Source: Acidobacteriaceae bacterium (GTDB lineage: Bacteria; Acidobacteriota; Terriglobia; Terriglobales; Acidobacteriaceae). Taken from it: a stretch of 33,286 nucleotides of DNA. Location: assembly GCA_030038115.1 (NCBI GenBank), contig JASHPM010000013.1:1-33286 (forward strand), read 5' to 3'. Positions within the stretch are counted from its first letter, which is position 1, and each line of letters begins with the position of its first letter. Position numbers and translations under genes: made by a program. The notes beneath the pieces are model-generated. The model was not told the origin of the DNA and searched no databases. It saw nothing but the letters and a program-made list of their open reading frames with translations. This document shows, in pieces, positions 15,537 through 22,925 of this stretch.

Positions 15537-16541
15537 ATGCAATCCGCCGAGTTGGCGCGCGTGCTCGGAGCCGAGCTGCGCGGCGACCCCCATCTCGAGA
15601 TTACCGGCGTTGCCGGTATCGAAGAGGCCGGACCCGGCCAGCTCACTTTCGTGGCCAATCCCAAATATGCGGGCCTCGCCAAAACCACGCACGCGTCTGC
15701 CATCCTCGTCACTCCGGACTTCCCCGATGTGCCCGCCGCCACTCTCCGCCTGAAGAATCCTTACCTCGCGTTCGCGCGCGCGGTCGACATTTTCTACCAG
15801 CCGCCGGCGTGGCCGCCAGGAATCCATCCCGCCGCCGTCATTCACCCGACAGCCCAGCTCGGAGCCAATGCCCGGATCGGCGCCTATGCGGTCATCGGCG
15901 AAAACGTCGTCATCGGCGATGACGCCATCCTCCTCCCTCATGTTGTGATTTACCCCGGCGTCCATATCGGCCATCGTTTCTTTGCGCATGCGCATGCCGT
16001 CGTCCGCGAAAACTGCCAGCTTGGCGACGACGTTGTGCTGCAGAACGGCGCGGTGGTAGGCTCGGACGGCTTCGGCTTTGCCAAAGACGAGCACGGCCGC
16101 TGGCACAAGATTCCGCAATCCGGGCCGGCCATCCTCGGCGACCGCATCGAGGTCCAGACCAATGCCTGCATCGACCGCGCCAGCGTTGGCGCCACCCGCA
16201 TCGCCGACGGTGTCAAGGTCGATAACCTGGTCCAGGTGGGGCACGGCTCTTCCGTCGGCGAAAATACCCTCCTCTGCGCCCAGGTGGGACTCGCCGGTTC
16301 CACCCATGTCGGCAAAAACGTGATCCTTGCCGGCCAGGTGGGCGTCGCAGGCCATTGCAACATCGGCGATAACGTCGTCGCCATCGCCCAGGCCGGACTC
16401 CACGGCGATGTTCCTGCCGGCTCTATGCTCGCCGGATCCCCCGCTTTCGATCACAAGCAGTGGCTGCGCGCCACAGCGTTGTTCAGCCGCCTTCCCGAGC
16501 TGCTCCGGCAATTTCAGCGCAAACCGAAGCGCGAAGAGTAA
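15537..16541 (+). CDS. lpxD: UDP-3-O-(3-hydroxyacyl)glucosamine N-acyltransferase
   Basis: LpxD adds the second 3-hydroxyacyl chain, from acyl-ACP, to UDP-3-O-acyl-glucosamine in lipid A synthesis. The 334-residue length is typical. The N-terminal uridine-binding domain begins MQSAELARVLGAELRGD and holds the GIEEAGPGQLTFVANPKY segment. From about residue 100 come the hexapeptide repeats of the left-handed beta-helix (for example AQLGANARIGAYAVIGENVV), with the GSDGFGFAKD loop. The likely catalytic His is His236 in QVGHGSSVGENT. ATG 15537 was chosen over the upstream open frame from 15318 because the family starts here. No fabZ, lpxA or bamA neighbour is present, so the gene stands outside the usual lipid A cluster. 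Its TAA lies in a short GAGTAAAGT repeat. Confidence 0.95.
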   Translation: MQSAELARVLGAELRGDPHLEITGVAGIEEAGPGQLTFVANPKYAGLAKTTHASAILVTPDFPDVPAATLRLKNPYLAFARAVDIFYQPPAWPPGIHPAAVIHPTAQLGANARIGAYAVIGENVVIGDDAILLPHVVIYPGVHIGHRFFAHAHAVVRENCQLGDDVVLQNGAVVGSDGFGFAKDEHGRWHKIPQSGPAILGDRIEVQTNACIDRASVGATRIADGVKVDNLVQVGHGSSVGENTLLCAQVGLAGSTHVGKNVILAGQVGVAGHCNIGDNVVAIAQAGLHGDVPAGSMLAGSPAFDHKQWLRATALFSRLPELLRQFQRKPKREE

Positions 16542-16561
16542 AGTGGAGAGTAAAGTAAAGC
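16537..16561 (+). repeat. Short repeat around the lpxD stop codon
   Basis: GAGTAAAGTG, then GAGAGTAAAGTAAAG: the GAGTAAAGT unit is repeated, and the first copy contains the TAA stop of lpxD (16539-16541). The motif differs from the GTAGCCAGTAG family, but again a repeat begins inside a stop codon. Confidence 0.6.
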
Positions 16562-16627
16562 ATCGGTAAATTTTTTCCCGGCGGCTGACGCAGCAGCGTC
16601 GCGTCATTTCGCATCTAAGAGATATTC

Positions 16628-17428
16628 ATGCCGACGAACGACCAGGATTCCCCCCTGACTCTGGTGCAGTCGCCCAGCGCGCCGATTCGCGTACTCCTGC
16701 TCGACGATCATCCCGACAATCTGCTGCTGCGCTCCACCATCCTGCGCAAATATGGCTACGAGGCTCAAACCGCGAGCACCGTGGAGGAAGCCGAGGCGCT
16801 GCTGGATGAGATTGACATCGCGGTTCTCGACTACCACCTGGGCGCAGGCAAGTTTGGCACCGACGTAGCGGCCCATCTGCGCGCGCGCCACCCGCAGGTG
16901 CCCATCATCATTCTCTCCGCCACGCTGGAGCGCCGCTTCGGCGGCGTCGAGGACATGCACCTGCTGAAGGGCTACAGCTCCATCGACGACCTGGTCACCG
17001 CCCTGCGTTCCTTCGAAGCCAAGCGCCGCGGCAAACCCGTCGTCGTCGACGCCCGCGACTTCTTCTATTCGCGGATCAACATGGCCATGGGCGACGACGT
17101 GGTGCTCGAGATTCTCGACGGCGCCGGCACTTGGCACTATGTCAACGAGACCTGCGCCCGCGTGCTGGAGAAGCCGCGCGACTGGTTCCCCGGCCGCAAC
17201 ATGTTCGAGGAGATGCCGGAGCTGGCCGCCGACTGGGCCGACATTCTCAGCACCGTCGCCGAAACGCGCGAAACCTATATTGACCGCACCTTCCGGGGCG
17301 TGCTCAACCTGCCCAGCAAGGGCGATCGCTGGGTGTGGAACGTCCTCGCCTTCCCCATCACCCTGCACACCCGCGAAACCGGCGTGGTGCTCACGGCGCG
17401 CGCCCTCGATCGCAAGCGGCTGGTGTGA
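16628..17428 (+). CDS. Response regulator with REC and PAS-like domains, no DNA-binding output
   Basis: The 266-residue protein has an N-terminal receiver domain (about 20-140): acidic pair Asp26-Asp27, phosphoacceptor Asp68 in AVLDYHLG, the ILSAT segment and a Lys in HLLKGYSSIDDL. After a linker, about 150-262 looks like a PAS fold (LEILDGAGTWHYVNETCARVLEKPRDWFPGRN ... WVWNVLAFPI), ending in a short basic tail. No helix-turn-helix, GGDEF, HD-GYP or kinase domain follows. It may relay a phosphate signal to a ligand-sensing domain or act through a partner protein. No histidine kinase is adjacent, so it is probably an orphan. It converges on the VOC gene with 6 bp between. Confidence 0.8.
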   Translation: MPTNDQDSPLTLVQSPSAPIRVLLLDDHPDNLLLRSTILRKYGYEAQTASTVEEAEALLDEIDIAVLDYHLGAGKFGTDVAAHLRARHPQVPIIILSATLERRFGGVEDMHLLKGYSSIDDLVTALRSFEAKRRGKPVVVDARDFFYSRINMAMGDDVVLEILDGAGTWHYVNETCARVLEKPRDWFPGRNMFEEMPELAADWADILSTVAETRETYIDRTFRGVLNLPSKGDRWVWNVLAFPITLHTRETGVVLTARALDRKRLV

Positions 17429-17434
17429 GCCCGC

Positions 17435-17800
17435 TTACCTGCTCCCCAGCACGTACATGTTGCCATCTGGATCCTTGAACACCGCCGACGTTCCCCAATG
17501 CTCTTTCTTCGGCTCCTGGGCGAACACCACGCCTTTTTGCTTCAGCGCCGCCGCTGTCGCGAAAACATCGTCGCTCCAGAACGAAATCGACTGAAATTGC
17601 CCGATCCTGCTTTCATGACCCTCCGGAGTAAACAGCGCAATGCCGGTCTCCGCCCCCGGATTCTTTAACTCAATCCATCTCTGCTTCTCATTGAAGGGCT
17701 GATCCGTTGTGACCTTCATCCCCACGGCTTCGGTCCAGAACTTCAGCGCCACATCCTGATTGCTCACCGGCACGCCCACAAATTTGATTCCCTTGATCAT
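17435..17800 (-). CDS. VOC (glyoxalase/bleomycin-resistance-like) family protein
   Basis: The 121-residue protein fits one vicinal-oxygen-chelate domain: MIKGIKFVGVPVSNQDVALKFW at the start, GMKVTTDQPF, WIELKNP, a central FWSDDVFATAAALKQKGV helix and the C-terminal FKDPDGNMYVLGS strand. Small VOC proteins of this sort are often annotated glyoxalase-like, but many are of unknown activity; the usual metal-ligand set is not complete enough to call a glyoxalase. The frame extends to 17944, but ATG 17800 has a strong GAGGAGGAAG ribosome site 3-4 nt before it and matches family starts. It is divergent from the winged-helix gene at 17888. Confidence 0.85.
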   Translation of the reverse strand: MIKGIKFVGVPVSNQDVALKFWTEAVGMKVTTDQPFNEKQRWIELKNPGAETGIALFTPEGHESRIGQFQSISFWSDDVFATAAALKQKGVVFAQEPKKEHWGTSAVFKDPDGNMYVLGSR

Positions 17801-17887
17801 GCTTCCTCCTCGATTTCCGGAGCATAACCACGCCCCCCGCCCGGGCGCAATCGTCCAGAGCCTGCTATAGTAAGCATCGGTATAGGT
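17801..17887. promoter_or_regulatory. Divergent promoter gap (VOC / winged-helix genes)
   Basis: This 87-bp gap must hold promoters for both directions. On the + strand TATAGT (17866-17871) resembles a -10 box, which would give a leader of only about ten bases before ATG 17888. No convincing -35 box precedes it, and no ribosome site is evident, so very short-leader or leaderless translation is possible. The assignment is tentative. Confidence 0.3.
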
Positions 17888-18193
17888 ATGCCGGCTCTGG
17901 ACGACTACATCGTCGATGTCCTCATGCGCGATCTGGTCGGCCACGATCGCCGCCCCGTCGCCTTCCTTGTCTATCTCTGGCTAGCGTCCGGGCAGGCCCG
18001 CACCGGCCAGCCCGTTCGTGTGAGCTTTCAGGAGATGGCCGAGTCCATCGGCGTGTCGAAAAGCTCCGCTCAGGCGGCCGTGCGCTGGCTCATGCGGCGC
18101 AAGCTGCTCTCTGCCAGCAAGGCGAATGCGACCGCCATCCCCTCCTACAAAGTCATCAGCCCGTGGAAGGATGGCTCACGCCGCGGCCGCTGA
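17888..18193 (+). CDS. Small winged-helix (HTH) protein
   Basis: The 101-residue protein has a helical N-terminus (MPALDDYIVDVLMRDLVGHD) and a winged-helix region at about 44-95. The helix-turn-helix is visible in VSFQEMAESIGVSKSSAQAAVRWLMRR, followed by a wing with a Lys/Ser-rich turn and a basic C-terminus. The pattern resembles phage-replication-like or GntR/MarR-type wHTH domains; there is no ligand-binding domain. It could regulate itself and the next two genes, which follow at 22 and 14 bp on the same strand, or the divergent VOC gene. Target and signal are unknown. Confidence 0.7.
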   Translation: MPALDDYIVDVLMRDLVGHDRRPVAFLVYLWLASGQARTGQPVRVSFQEMAESIGVSKSSAQAAVRWLMRRKLLSASKANATAIPSYKVISPWKDGSRRGR

Positions 18194-18215
18194 TGGTACC
18201 CTGACCGCAAACGCG

Positions 18216-18587
18216 ATGCGCCATCCCGCCCGCCTTATATCGCTGTGCTGCGCCGCTCTGGTCCTTCTGGTTCCCCTCTCCGGCTGCCACTCCGCCTGGA
18301 TTCAGTGCACCGTCGTCAATCATCAGAGCGCGCCGGTTTCGCTGGTCGAGGTGAATTATCCGGGCGGCTCGTTCGGCGTGCAGACCATCGCCGCCGGCGC
18401 CAGCTATCGCTACCGCTTCCACGCACTCAGCACGGACACCCTGAGCATCGACTTTACCGACGCCGCTCGCCACGACCACACCGTCAAAGGTCCTGAGCTC
18501 GAACAGAGCCAGCAGGGAGCTCTGCAAATTGCCCTAGAGCCGGATAACCGGGTCACGTGGACGCCCGCCCTGACCCCGCGACACTGA
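18216..18587 (+). CDS. Small lipoprotein of unknown function
   Basis: The 123-residue product has a signal peptide MRHPARLISLCCAALVLL and a lipobox Pro-Leu-Ser-Gly-Cys with Cys24. The mature part reads as a compact beta-sandwich-like sequence (SLVEVNYPGGSFGVQTIAAGASYRYRFHAL) with regular alternation. I do not recognise the family. The open frame begins at 18126 inside the preceding gene; ATG 18216 was chosen because it puts a typical signal peptide at the N-terminus. It sits 22 bp after the winged-helix gene and 14 bp before the hydrolase gene, probably in one operon. Confidence 0.65.
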   Translation: MRHPARLISLCCAALVLLVPLSGCHSAWIQCTVVNHQSAPVSLVEVNYPGGSFGVQTIAAGASYRYRFHALSTDTLSIDFTDAARHDHTVKGPELEQSQQGALQIALEPDNRVTWTPALTPRH

Positions 18588-18601
18588 AAGACGAGAGCCA
18601 C

Positions 18602-19357
18602 ATGGCAACCTATGTTCTTGTGCACGGCGGCTGGCACGGCGCATGGTGCTGGAAGAAAGTGATTCCTCTCTTCGAGCAGGCGGGACATCGGCTATTTACT
18701 CCTGTGCTGACCGGATTGGGAGAAAAGGCGCATCTGCTCGCGCCTGGGGTAGGGTTGTCCACCCACATCCAGGACGTCGTTCAGCTGATCCAGGAGAATC
18801 AGCTGAACGGTGTGATCTTACTCGGCCATAGTTACAGTGGCATGGTAATTACGGGGGTTGTCGATCGGATCCCGGAGCGGATAGGCCATTTGGTGTATCT
18901 CGACGCCGTTGTCCCACGCGACGGCGAATCGATGGCCGATATCGCTCCCATGGTCATCAACAGCCTCCGTAAAGACGCGCGCAGGCATGGGGATGGCTGG
19001 CGGGTGAATCCACCCGTGGCGCCCTTCGGAATTGGCCGGGCCTTTGGGGTGACCGAAGAACCGGATCTGAGCTGGGTACGTTCATTGCTGACCCCTCAGC
19101 CCCTGAAGACCTTTGAAGAACGTCTCCTCCTGAAAGACCCCGATATCCTGTCCAGGACACCGCGCACGTTTGTTCGCTGCGCAGGGAAAGGCTTTCCGGC
19201 GGTTTTCCGCGATGTGATGCGCCGTCTCTTCGCGCCTCGGACGCTGGCTCCCACCGGCCCTGGTTGGCGTTTAGGACAGCTCCCGACCGGTCACGACTGC
19301 ATGATCACCATGCCAAAGGAAATGACCGATCTCCTTTTGGATATATCTGCTGTCTGA
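18602..19357 (+). CDS. Alpha/beta hydrolase (esterase-like)
   Basis: The 251-residue protein has the alpha/beta-hydrolase hallmarks of the EstC/salicylate-esterase-like group: YVLVHGGWHGAWCW (oxyanion-hole region), the nucleophile in LLGHSYSGMVI with Ser77, YLDAVVPRDGES after strand 6, and the C-terminal TGHDCMITMPKEM with likely catalytic His231. The substrate cannot be predicted; close relatives hydrolyse small esters or plant hydroxynitriles. No signal peptide is visible, so it should be cytoplasmic. ATG 18602 was chosen over the open frame from 18557 because it aligns with family starts and follows a GACGAGAG sequence. Confidence 0.85.
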   Translation: MATYVLVHGGWHGAWCWKKVIPLFEQAGHRLFTPVLTGLGEKAHLLAPGVGLSTHIQDVVQLIQENQLNGVILLGHSYSGMVITGVVDRIPERIGHLVYLDAVVPRDGESMADIAPMVINSLRKDARRHGDGWRVNPPVAPFGIGRAFGVTEEPDLSWVRSLLTPQPLKTFEERLLLKDPDILSRTPRTFVRCAGKGFPAVFRDVMRRLFAPRTLAPTGPGWRLGQLPTGHDCMITMPKEMTDLLLDISAV

Positions 19358-19442
19358 ACCGCCCCTTGCCGCCGCAATTGCCAGACGGCTCGGCTCGACC
19401 CTTCTCGCCGCATAGCCTCGCCGCATTCTTTCTGGCAAACTG

Positions 19443-19553
19443 GAACTGGTCTCATAAACCCCGAATGCCCCGAACGCCAACGGATGAGACCCGCCGCCGA
19501 AGCGGGGCTCACGCCGCTCGCCGAAGCCGCGAGCCTGTATATGAGACCAGTTC
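19443..19553. promoter_or_regulatory. 111-bp folded leader with two alternative pairings upstream of the ABC exporter
   Basis: GAACTGGTCTCATA (19443-19456) and TATGAGACCAGTTC (19540-19553) are perfect 14-bp inverted repeats. The 8-nt core GGTCTCAT (19448-19455) can also pair with a second ATGAGACC at 19484-19491, giving a shorter hairpin that excludes the long one. Between them are GC-rich nested stems, including GCTCG ... CGAGC. The segment occupies the middle of the 252-bp gap before the ABC genes and ends about 56 bp before the ATPase start. It may be a regulatory RNA leader or a small palindromic element. Confidence 0.55.
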
Positions 19554-19609
19554 TGGACAAACCGCTCTAACCGCTGTTGCAACTGCATTTCTGCCGGGAG
19601 GCCGACCCT

Positions 19610-20401
19610 GTGATTCGTGTGGAAAATCTGACGAAGACCTTCGACCAGTTCACCGCCGTGAACGACATCACTTTCCAGGTGGACTCGGGGGAAATCTTCG
19701 CGTTCCTCGGCCCCAACGGCGCCGGGAAAACCACCACCATCAAAATGCTCACCACCCTGCTGCGTCCCACCGCCGGCCGCATTCAGCTGGACGGCTTCGA
19801 TCCCTGGGTGAAACAGCGCGAGGCCCGCCAGCGCTTCGGCATCGTCTTCCAGGATCCCAGCCTCGACAACGAGCAGACCGCGTACGAGAATATGGAGCTG
19901 CACGGGGTTCTCTACCACATCCCCCACCGCGTCCGCGGCGAGCGCATTGAGCAGCTGCTGCGCCTGTTCGAGCTGTGGGAGCGCCGCAACGACTACGTGA
20001 AGACCTTCTCCGGCGGCATGAAGCGCCGGCTGGAAATTGCGCGCGGCTTCCTGCACACGCCGAAGATTCTCTTTCTCGATGAGCCCACGCTGGGCCTCGA
20101 TCCACAAAGCCGCAACCAGCTCTGGACGCACGTGAAGGCTCTCAACGCGAAAGAGAAAACCACCGTCTTCCTGACCACGCACTACATGGACGAGGCCGAC
20201 CGCGTCGCCCATCGCATCGCCATCATGGATCACGGCGCCATCGTCGCCATCGGCACCTCGGCCGAGCTCAGGGCCCGCACCAACACCGATTCGCTGGAGG
20301 GCGCATTTCTCGCTCTCACCGGAACTTCCCTGCGCGACGAAGCCGCCAGCTCCACCGACGCGATCCGGCGCTTCGCGCAGATGTGGCAACAAAAACGATA
20401 A
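19610..20401 (+). CDS. ABC exporter ATP-binding protein (DrrA/ABC-2 type)
   Basis: The 263-residue ATPase energises the membrane protein encoded next. Motifs are complete: Walker A GPNGAGKTT, Q-loop in FQDPSLDNEQT, signature FSGGMKRRLEIARG, Walker B ILFLDEPTLGLD and the H-loop TTHYMDEAD. The layout and C-terminus are those of DrrA-type ABC-2 exporters (drugs, lipids or polysaccharides). I place the start at GTG 19610, with a GGGAGG ribosome site about 10 nt upstream, rather than TTG 19577, because the protein then begins VIRVENLTKTF, the normal start for the family. The permease gene follows after 9 bp. A folded leader upstream suggests regulated expression. Confidence 0.92.
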   Translation: MIRVENLTKTFDQFTAVNDITFQVDSGEIFAFLGPNGAGKTTTIKMLTTLLRPTAGRIQLDGFDPWVKQREARQRFGIVFQDPSLDNEQTAYENMELHGVLYHIPHRVRGERIEQLLRLFELWERRNDYVKTFSGGMKRRLEIARGFLHTPKILFLDEPTLGLDPQSRNQLWTHVKALNAKEKTTVFLTTHYMDEADRVAHRIAIMDHGAIVAIGTSAELRARTNTDSLEGAFLALTGTSLRDEAASSTDAIRRFAQMWQQKR

Positions 20402-20410
20402 GGAGACAGT

Positions 20411-21208
20411 ATGGGCGCGATTTACATCATGTGGCTGCGCGAAGTGAAGCGGTATTTCCGTTCCCGGGCACAGGTCGTCGTCTCGCTCGGCCAGCCGACC
20501 CTCTATCTGCTGGCTCTGGGCTTCGGCTTCGGTCCCGTCTTCGCCAAAGCCGGAGCCGGGAACTACCTGCAGTTCATAGCGCCCGGCGTCATCGGCATGA
20601 CCGTCCTTTTCAGCTCCATCTTTTCCGGCATGGCCATGCTCTGGGATCGGCAATTCGGTTTCCTCAAAGAAACCCTGGTCGCCCCGGTGCCGCGCCTGAA
20701 CATCATTCTCGGCCGCACCCTCGGCGGGGCAACCGTCGCCAGCCTGCAGGGGTTTTTGATGCTCATCGTCTGCCTCATCGCCGGCTTTCGCCCTGTTCAC
20801 GCGCATGCCGCTGGAACGCCCGGAAGCCACAACTGGCTCGCCGTTCCCATTGCGGCGATCTTCATCGGCATGATCGCCATTGTTTTCGCGGCGCTCGGCG
20901 CGTCGGTGGGATCGACCATCAAGGATATGCAGGGCTTCCAGGTCCTGATGAATTTCCTCGTCATGCCCATCTTCTTTCTCTCCGGCGCGCTGTACCCCCT
21001 CAAAAATCTTCCCAAAGTTCTTTCGTGGATCACGCATGGCGATCCGCTCACCTATGGCATCGACGGGCTGCGCGGCGTGCTGATCGGCAGCTGGCAGTTT
21101 AGTTTCAAGTGGCAGTTCAACTTCATGCTCGACCTGTGCCTGCTCCTCGCCCTCGCGGCGATTTTCCTTAGCACCAGCGCCTGGTTATTTTCAAGGATCG
21201 AGGTATAA
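20411..21208 (+). CDS. ABC-2 type transport permease (DrrB type)
   Basis: The 265-residue membrane protein partners the upstream ATPase. It starts MGAIYIMWLREVKRYFRSR with a good AAGGAGA ribosome site, and has six likely membrane helices. The ABC-2 signature region reads FLKETLVAPVPRLNIILGRTLGGA, and the late helices hold FFLSGALYPLKNLP and ITHGDPLTYGIDGLRGVLIG, as in the DrrB/NodJ group. The exported substrate is not predictable. A 13-bp direct repeat begins in its last codons (21199-21211) and recurs at 21603-21615. Confidence 0.92.
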   Translation: MGAIYIMWLREVKRYFRSRAQVVVSLGQPTLYLLALGFGFGPVFAKAGAGNYLQFIAPGVIGMTVLFSSIFSGMAMLWDRQFGFLKETLVAPVPRLNIILGRTLGGATVASLQGFLMLIVCLIAGFRPVHAHAAGTPGSHNWLAVPIAAIFIGMIAIVFAALGASVGSTIKDMQGFQVLMNFLVMPIFFLSGALYPLKNLPKVLSWITHGDPLTYGIDGLRGVLIGSWQFSFKWQFNFMLDLCLLLALAAIFLSTSAWLFSRIEV

Positions 21209-21222
21209 CGAAGCCCCTGAAA

Positions 21223-21564
21223 ATTCTCGATCGCATATTTGGCTGCCTGCTCGCCCTCGGCGGCATCGGACACGGCTTCGGCGCGTATCAGGCGTATCAC
21301 AGCGACCCGATGGCCCTGCTTTGGGCGCTTTCCGCTTCGTTCGCCCTCCTGCTTCTCGCGGCTGTGAACCTGCTGCGCACCAGTCACCCTGGCGATCGCG
21401 CTCTTGCCTGGATCAGCTTCGCCGGGTGCCTCGTCTGGATCGGCTTCGTCCTCTGTTTCGGTCATCTGATCCACAACTTTCTCGACTTCCGCTTCCTGAT
21501 CCACCTCATCGTCACCACGGCTCTCGCCCTGTTCAGCATCCGGTCCGCGCTCCGACCTGCTTAG
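21223..21564 (+). CDS. Small four-helix membrane protein without a standard start codon
   Basis: The frame runs open from inside the permease gene to TAG 21562-21564 and reads as a coherent membrane protein: a first amphipathic helix KILDRIFGCLLALGGIGHGFG, a loop AYQAYHSDP, then MALLWALSASFALLLLAAVNLL, a SHPGDRAL loop and two further helices, ending SIRSALRPA. It is coding-like over about 110 codons, yet the only ATG (21310) would cut off the first helix and loop. Candidate non-ATG starts just after the permease stop are ACG 21208, CTG 21217 and ATT 21223, downstream of a GGATCGAGG sequence. Either translation begins at a non-canonical codon, or the start was lost. I do not recognise the family. 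Confidence 0.55.
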   Translation: MLDRIFGCLLALGGIGHGFGAYQAYHSDPMALLWALSASFALLLLAAVNLLRTSHPGDRALAWISFAGCLVWIGFVLCFGHLIHNFLDFRFLIHLIVTTALALFSIRSALRPA

Positions 21565-21612
21565 CCGTCTTGTGGGCGTAAGAGCCTGTTGTTTCACCCG
21601 TTCGAGGTATAA

Positions 21613-21637
21613 CGAGGCAGGTTCCACCCCTGCCTCG
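21613..21637 (+). terminator. 9-bp hairpin between the small membrane protein and tolQ-like gene
   Basis: CGAGGCAGG (21613-21621) and CCTGCCTCG (21629-21637) are perfect complements with a 7-nt loop. No T tract follows, so it would be a pause, processing or Rho-linked site rather than a classical terminator. It immediately follows the second copy of the 13-bp repeat that also marks the permease end. Confidence 0.4.
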
Positions 21638-21685
21638 TGCAACCCCCCGCCGTATTCCTGCTTCTGGTAACGTGATAGTCAGGCG

Positions 21686-22453
21686 ATGATTAATCTCATT
21701 TCCGCGTTACTTTTCTTTCAGGATACGAATCCCGTCGCGCCTCCCCCGGTGAACAACGGCAGCGCGGTCGTGGAGATGCTGCACAACAGCGGGCCGATCG
21801 CCATGACCGTGCTGGGCGTGCTGCTGGTCGCGAGCCTTTTTTCCTGGGCCATCATTCTCGGCAAATGGGCCAGCTTCCGCCGCGCCCGCACGCAAAGCCG
21901 CCGTTTCCTGCGCTCCTTTCGCAAGGCCAACCGGCTCCAGGAAATCGCGGCCGTCAGCGAGCAGTTCAAGCCCAGCCCCCTGGTCAATGTCTTCGACGAA
22001 GTCTACGAAACCTATCGCCGCCAGACCGGCGGCTACGGGCCGCCGCGCAACATCACCGCGCTGGAGCGCGCCGCCCAAACCGCGGCCAGCGAAACCCTGA
22101 CGGCCATGGAGCAGCGCCTCACCTGGCTGGCCAGCATTGGCGCCATCTCCCCCTTCATCGGCCTGTTTGGCACCATCATGGGTATCGTGGACGCCTTTAT
22201 GGGCCTGGGCACTGAAGGTACCGCCACCCTGCGCGCCGTGGCCCCGGGCGTTTCCGAGGCCCTCATCACCACCGCCGCCGGACTGCTGGTCGCCATTCCC
22301 GCCGTCATCGCCTACAACCAGTTCACGGCGCGCTGCCGCGACTTCGCCGCGCGCATGGACGACTTCGGCCGCGAGCTGCTCAACAGCATGGAAGAAGCCG
22401 CCCTCAAGCCCGATCAGGACGCACTGGAGACCGCCCGTGGCCTTCACAAGTAG
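21686..22453 (+). CDS. MotA/TolQ/ExbB-family proton channel protein
   Basis: The 255-residue protein has three expected membrane helices: the first at about 38-58 (GPIAMTVLGVLLVASLFSWAII), then two late helices in LTWLASIGAISPFIGLFGTIMGIVDAF and APGVSEALITTAAGLLVAIPAVIAYN. The last carry the conserved Gly/Thr-rich channel motifs of ExbB/TolQ. With its ExbD/TolR partner it forms a proton-driven motor for TonB- or Tol-type envelope work. The partner begins before this gene ends. No TonB, TolA, TolB or Pal gene lies next to it, so ExbBD versus TolQR cannot be decided from context. Confidence 0.92.
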   Translation: MINLISALLFFQDTNPVAPPPVNNGSAVVEMLHNSGPIAMTVLGVLLVASLFSWAIILGKWASFRRARTQSRRFLRSFRKANRLQEIAAVSEQFKPSPLVNVFDEVYETYRRQTGGYGPPRNITALERAAQTAASETLTAMEQRLTWLASIGAISPFIGLFGTIMGIVDAFMGLGTEGTATLRAVAPGVSEALITTAAGLLVAIPAVIAYNQFTARCRDFAARMDDFGRELLNSMEEAALKPDQDALETARGLHK

Positions 22454-22865
22454 AGCCGGGCACACCCAGACCGCGCTCGCCGAGATCAACATCACGCCCC
22501 TGGTCGACGTGGTTCTGGTGCTGCTCGTCATCTTCATGCTGACCGCGCCCGTGCTGCAGTCCGGAATCCAGGTGAATGTGCCGAAGACGAAAACCGTGCG
22601 CGAAATTACCGAGCAGCGCACCGTCCTTACCATCGACAAAGATCAGCAGGTCTTCCTCAACGACCACCCTGTCAATCTGAACGACCTGCCCAACATCCTG
22701 CGCGCACAGAACACCGACACCACGCACCAGATCATCTACCTGCGCGCGGATGAGAAGGTCCCCTTTGGCGCTTTCGCCACGCTCATGGACGCGGTGAAGC
22801 AGGCTGGCATCACCAACGTGAGCATCATCACCCAGCCCGCGGAAACCACCCCCGCGGCAAAGTAA
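22437..22865 (+). CDS. ExbD/TolR-family biopolymer transport protein
   Basis: The 142-residue protein has the standard ExbD/TolR plan: a short cytoplasmic N-terminus, one membrane helix TPLVDVVLVLLVIFMLTAPVL with the essential proton-binding Asp (Asp24), and a periplasmic domain (VLTIDKDQQVFLNDHPVNL ... IIYLRADEKVPFGAFATLMDAVKQAGITNVSIIT). I start at GTG 22437, which overlaps the ExbB/TolQ gene by 17 nt; no ATG lies in the right place, and the frame further upstream is an antisense-like run inside the previous gene. Translational coupling with the partner is likely. Confidence 0.9.
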   Translation: MAFTSRAGHTQTALAEINITPLVDVVLVLLVIFMLTAPVLQSGIQVNVPKTKTVREITEQRTVLTIDKDQQVFLNDHPVNLNDLPNILRAQNTDTTHQIIYLRADEKVPFGAFATLMDAVKQAGITNVSIITQPAETTPAAK

Positions 22866-22925
22866 CCCCATCGGCTACCGGCTGCACCTGTTTTTGGCCG
22901 CAGGCTGGCCTCCGCTCGCCTGTAC

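Noticed and set aside
19577-19609. The upstream TTG as start of the ABC ATPase
   Set aside because: The GTG at 19610 has a ribosome site at the right distance and gives the usual family N-terminus.
22137-22436. A 100-residue extension of the ExbD/TolR protein
   Set aside because: It lies wholly within the partner gene in another frame and is Pro/Ser/Arg-rich; the family begins near GTG 22437.
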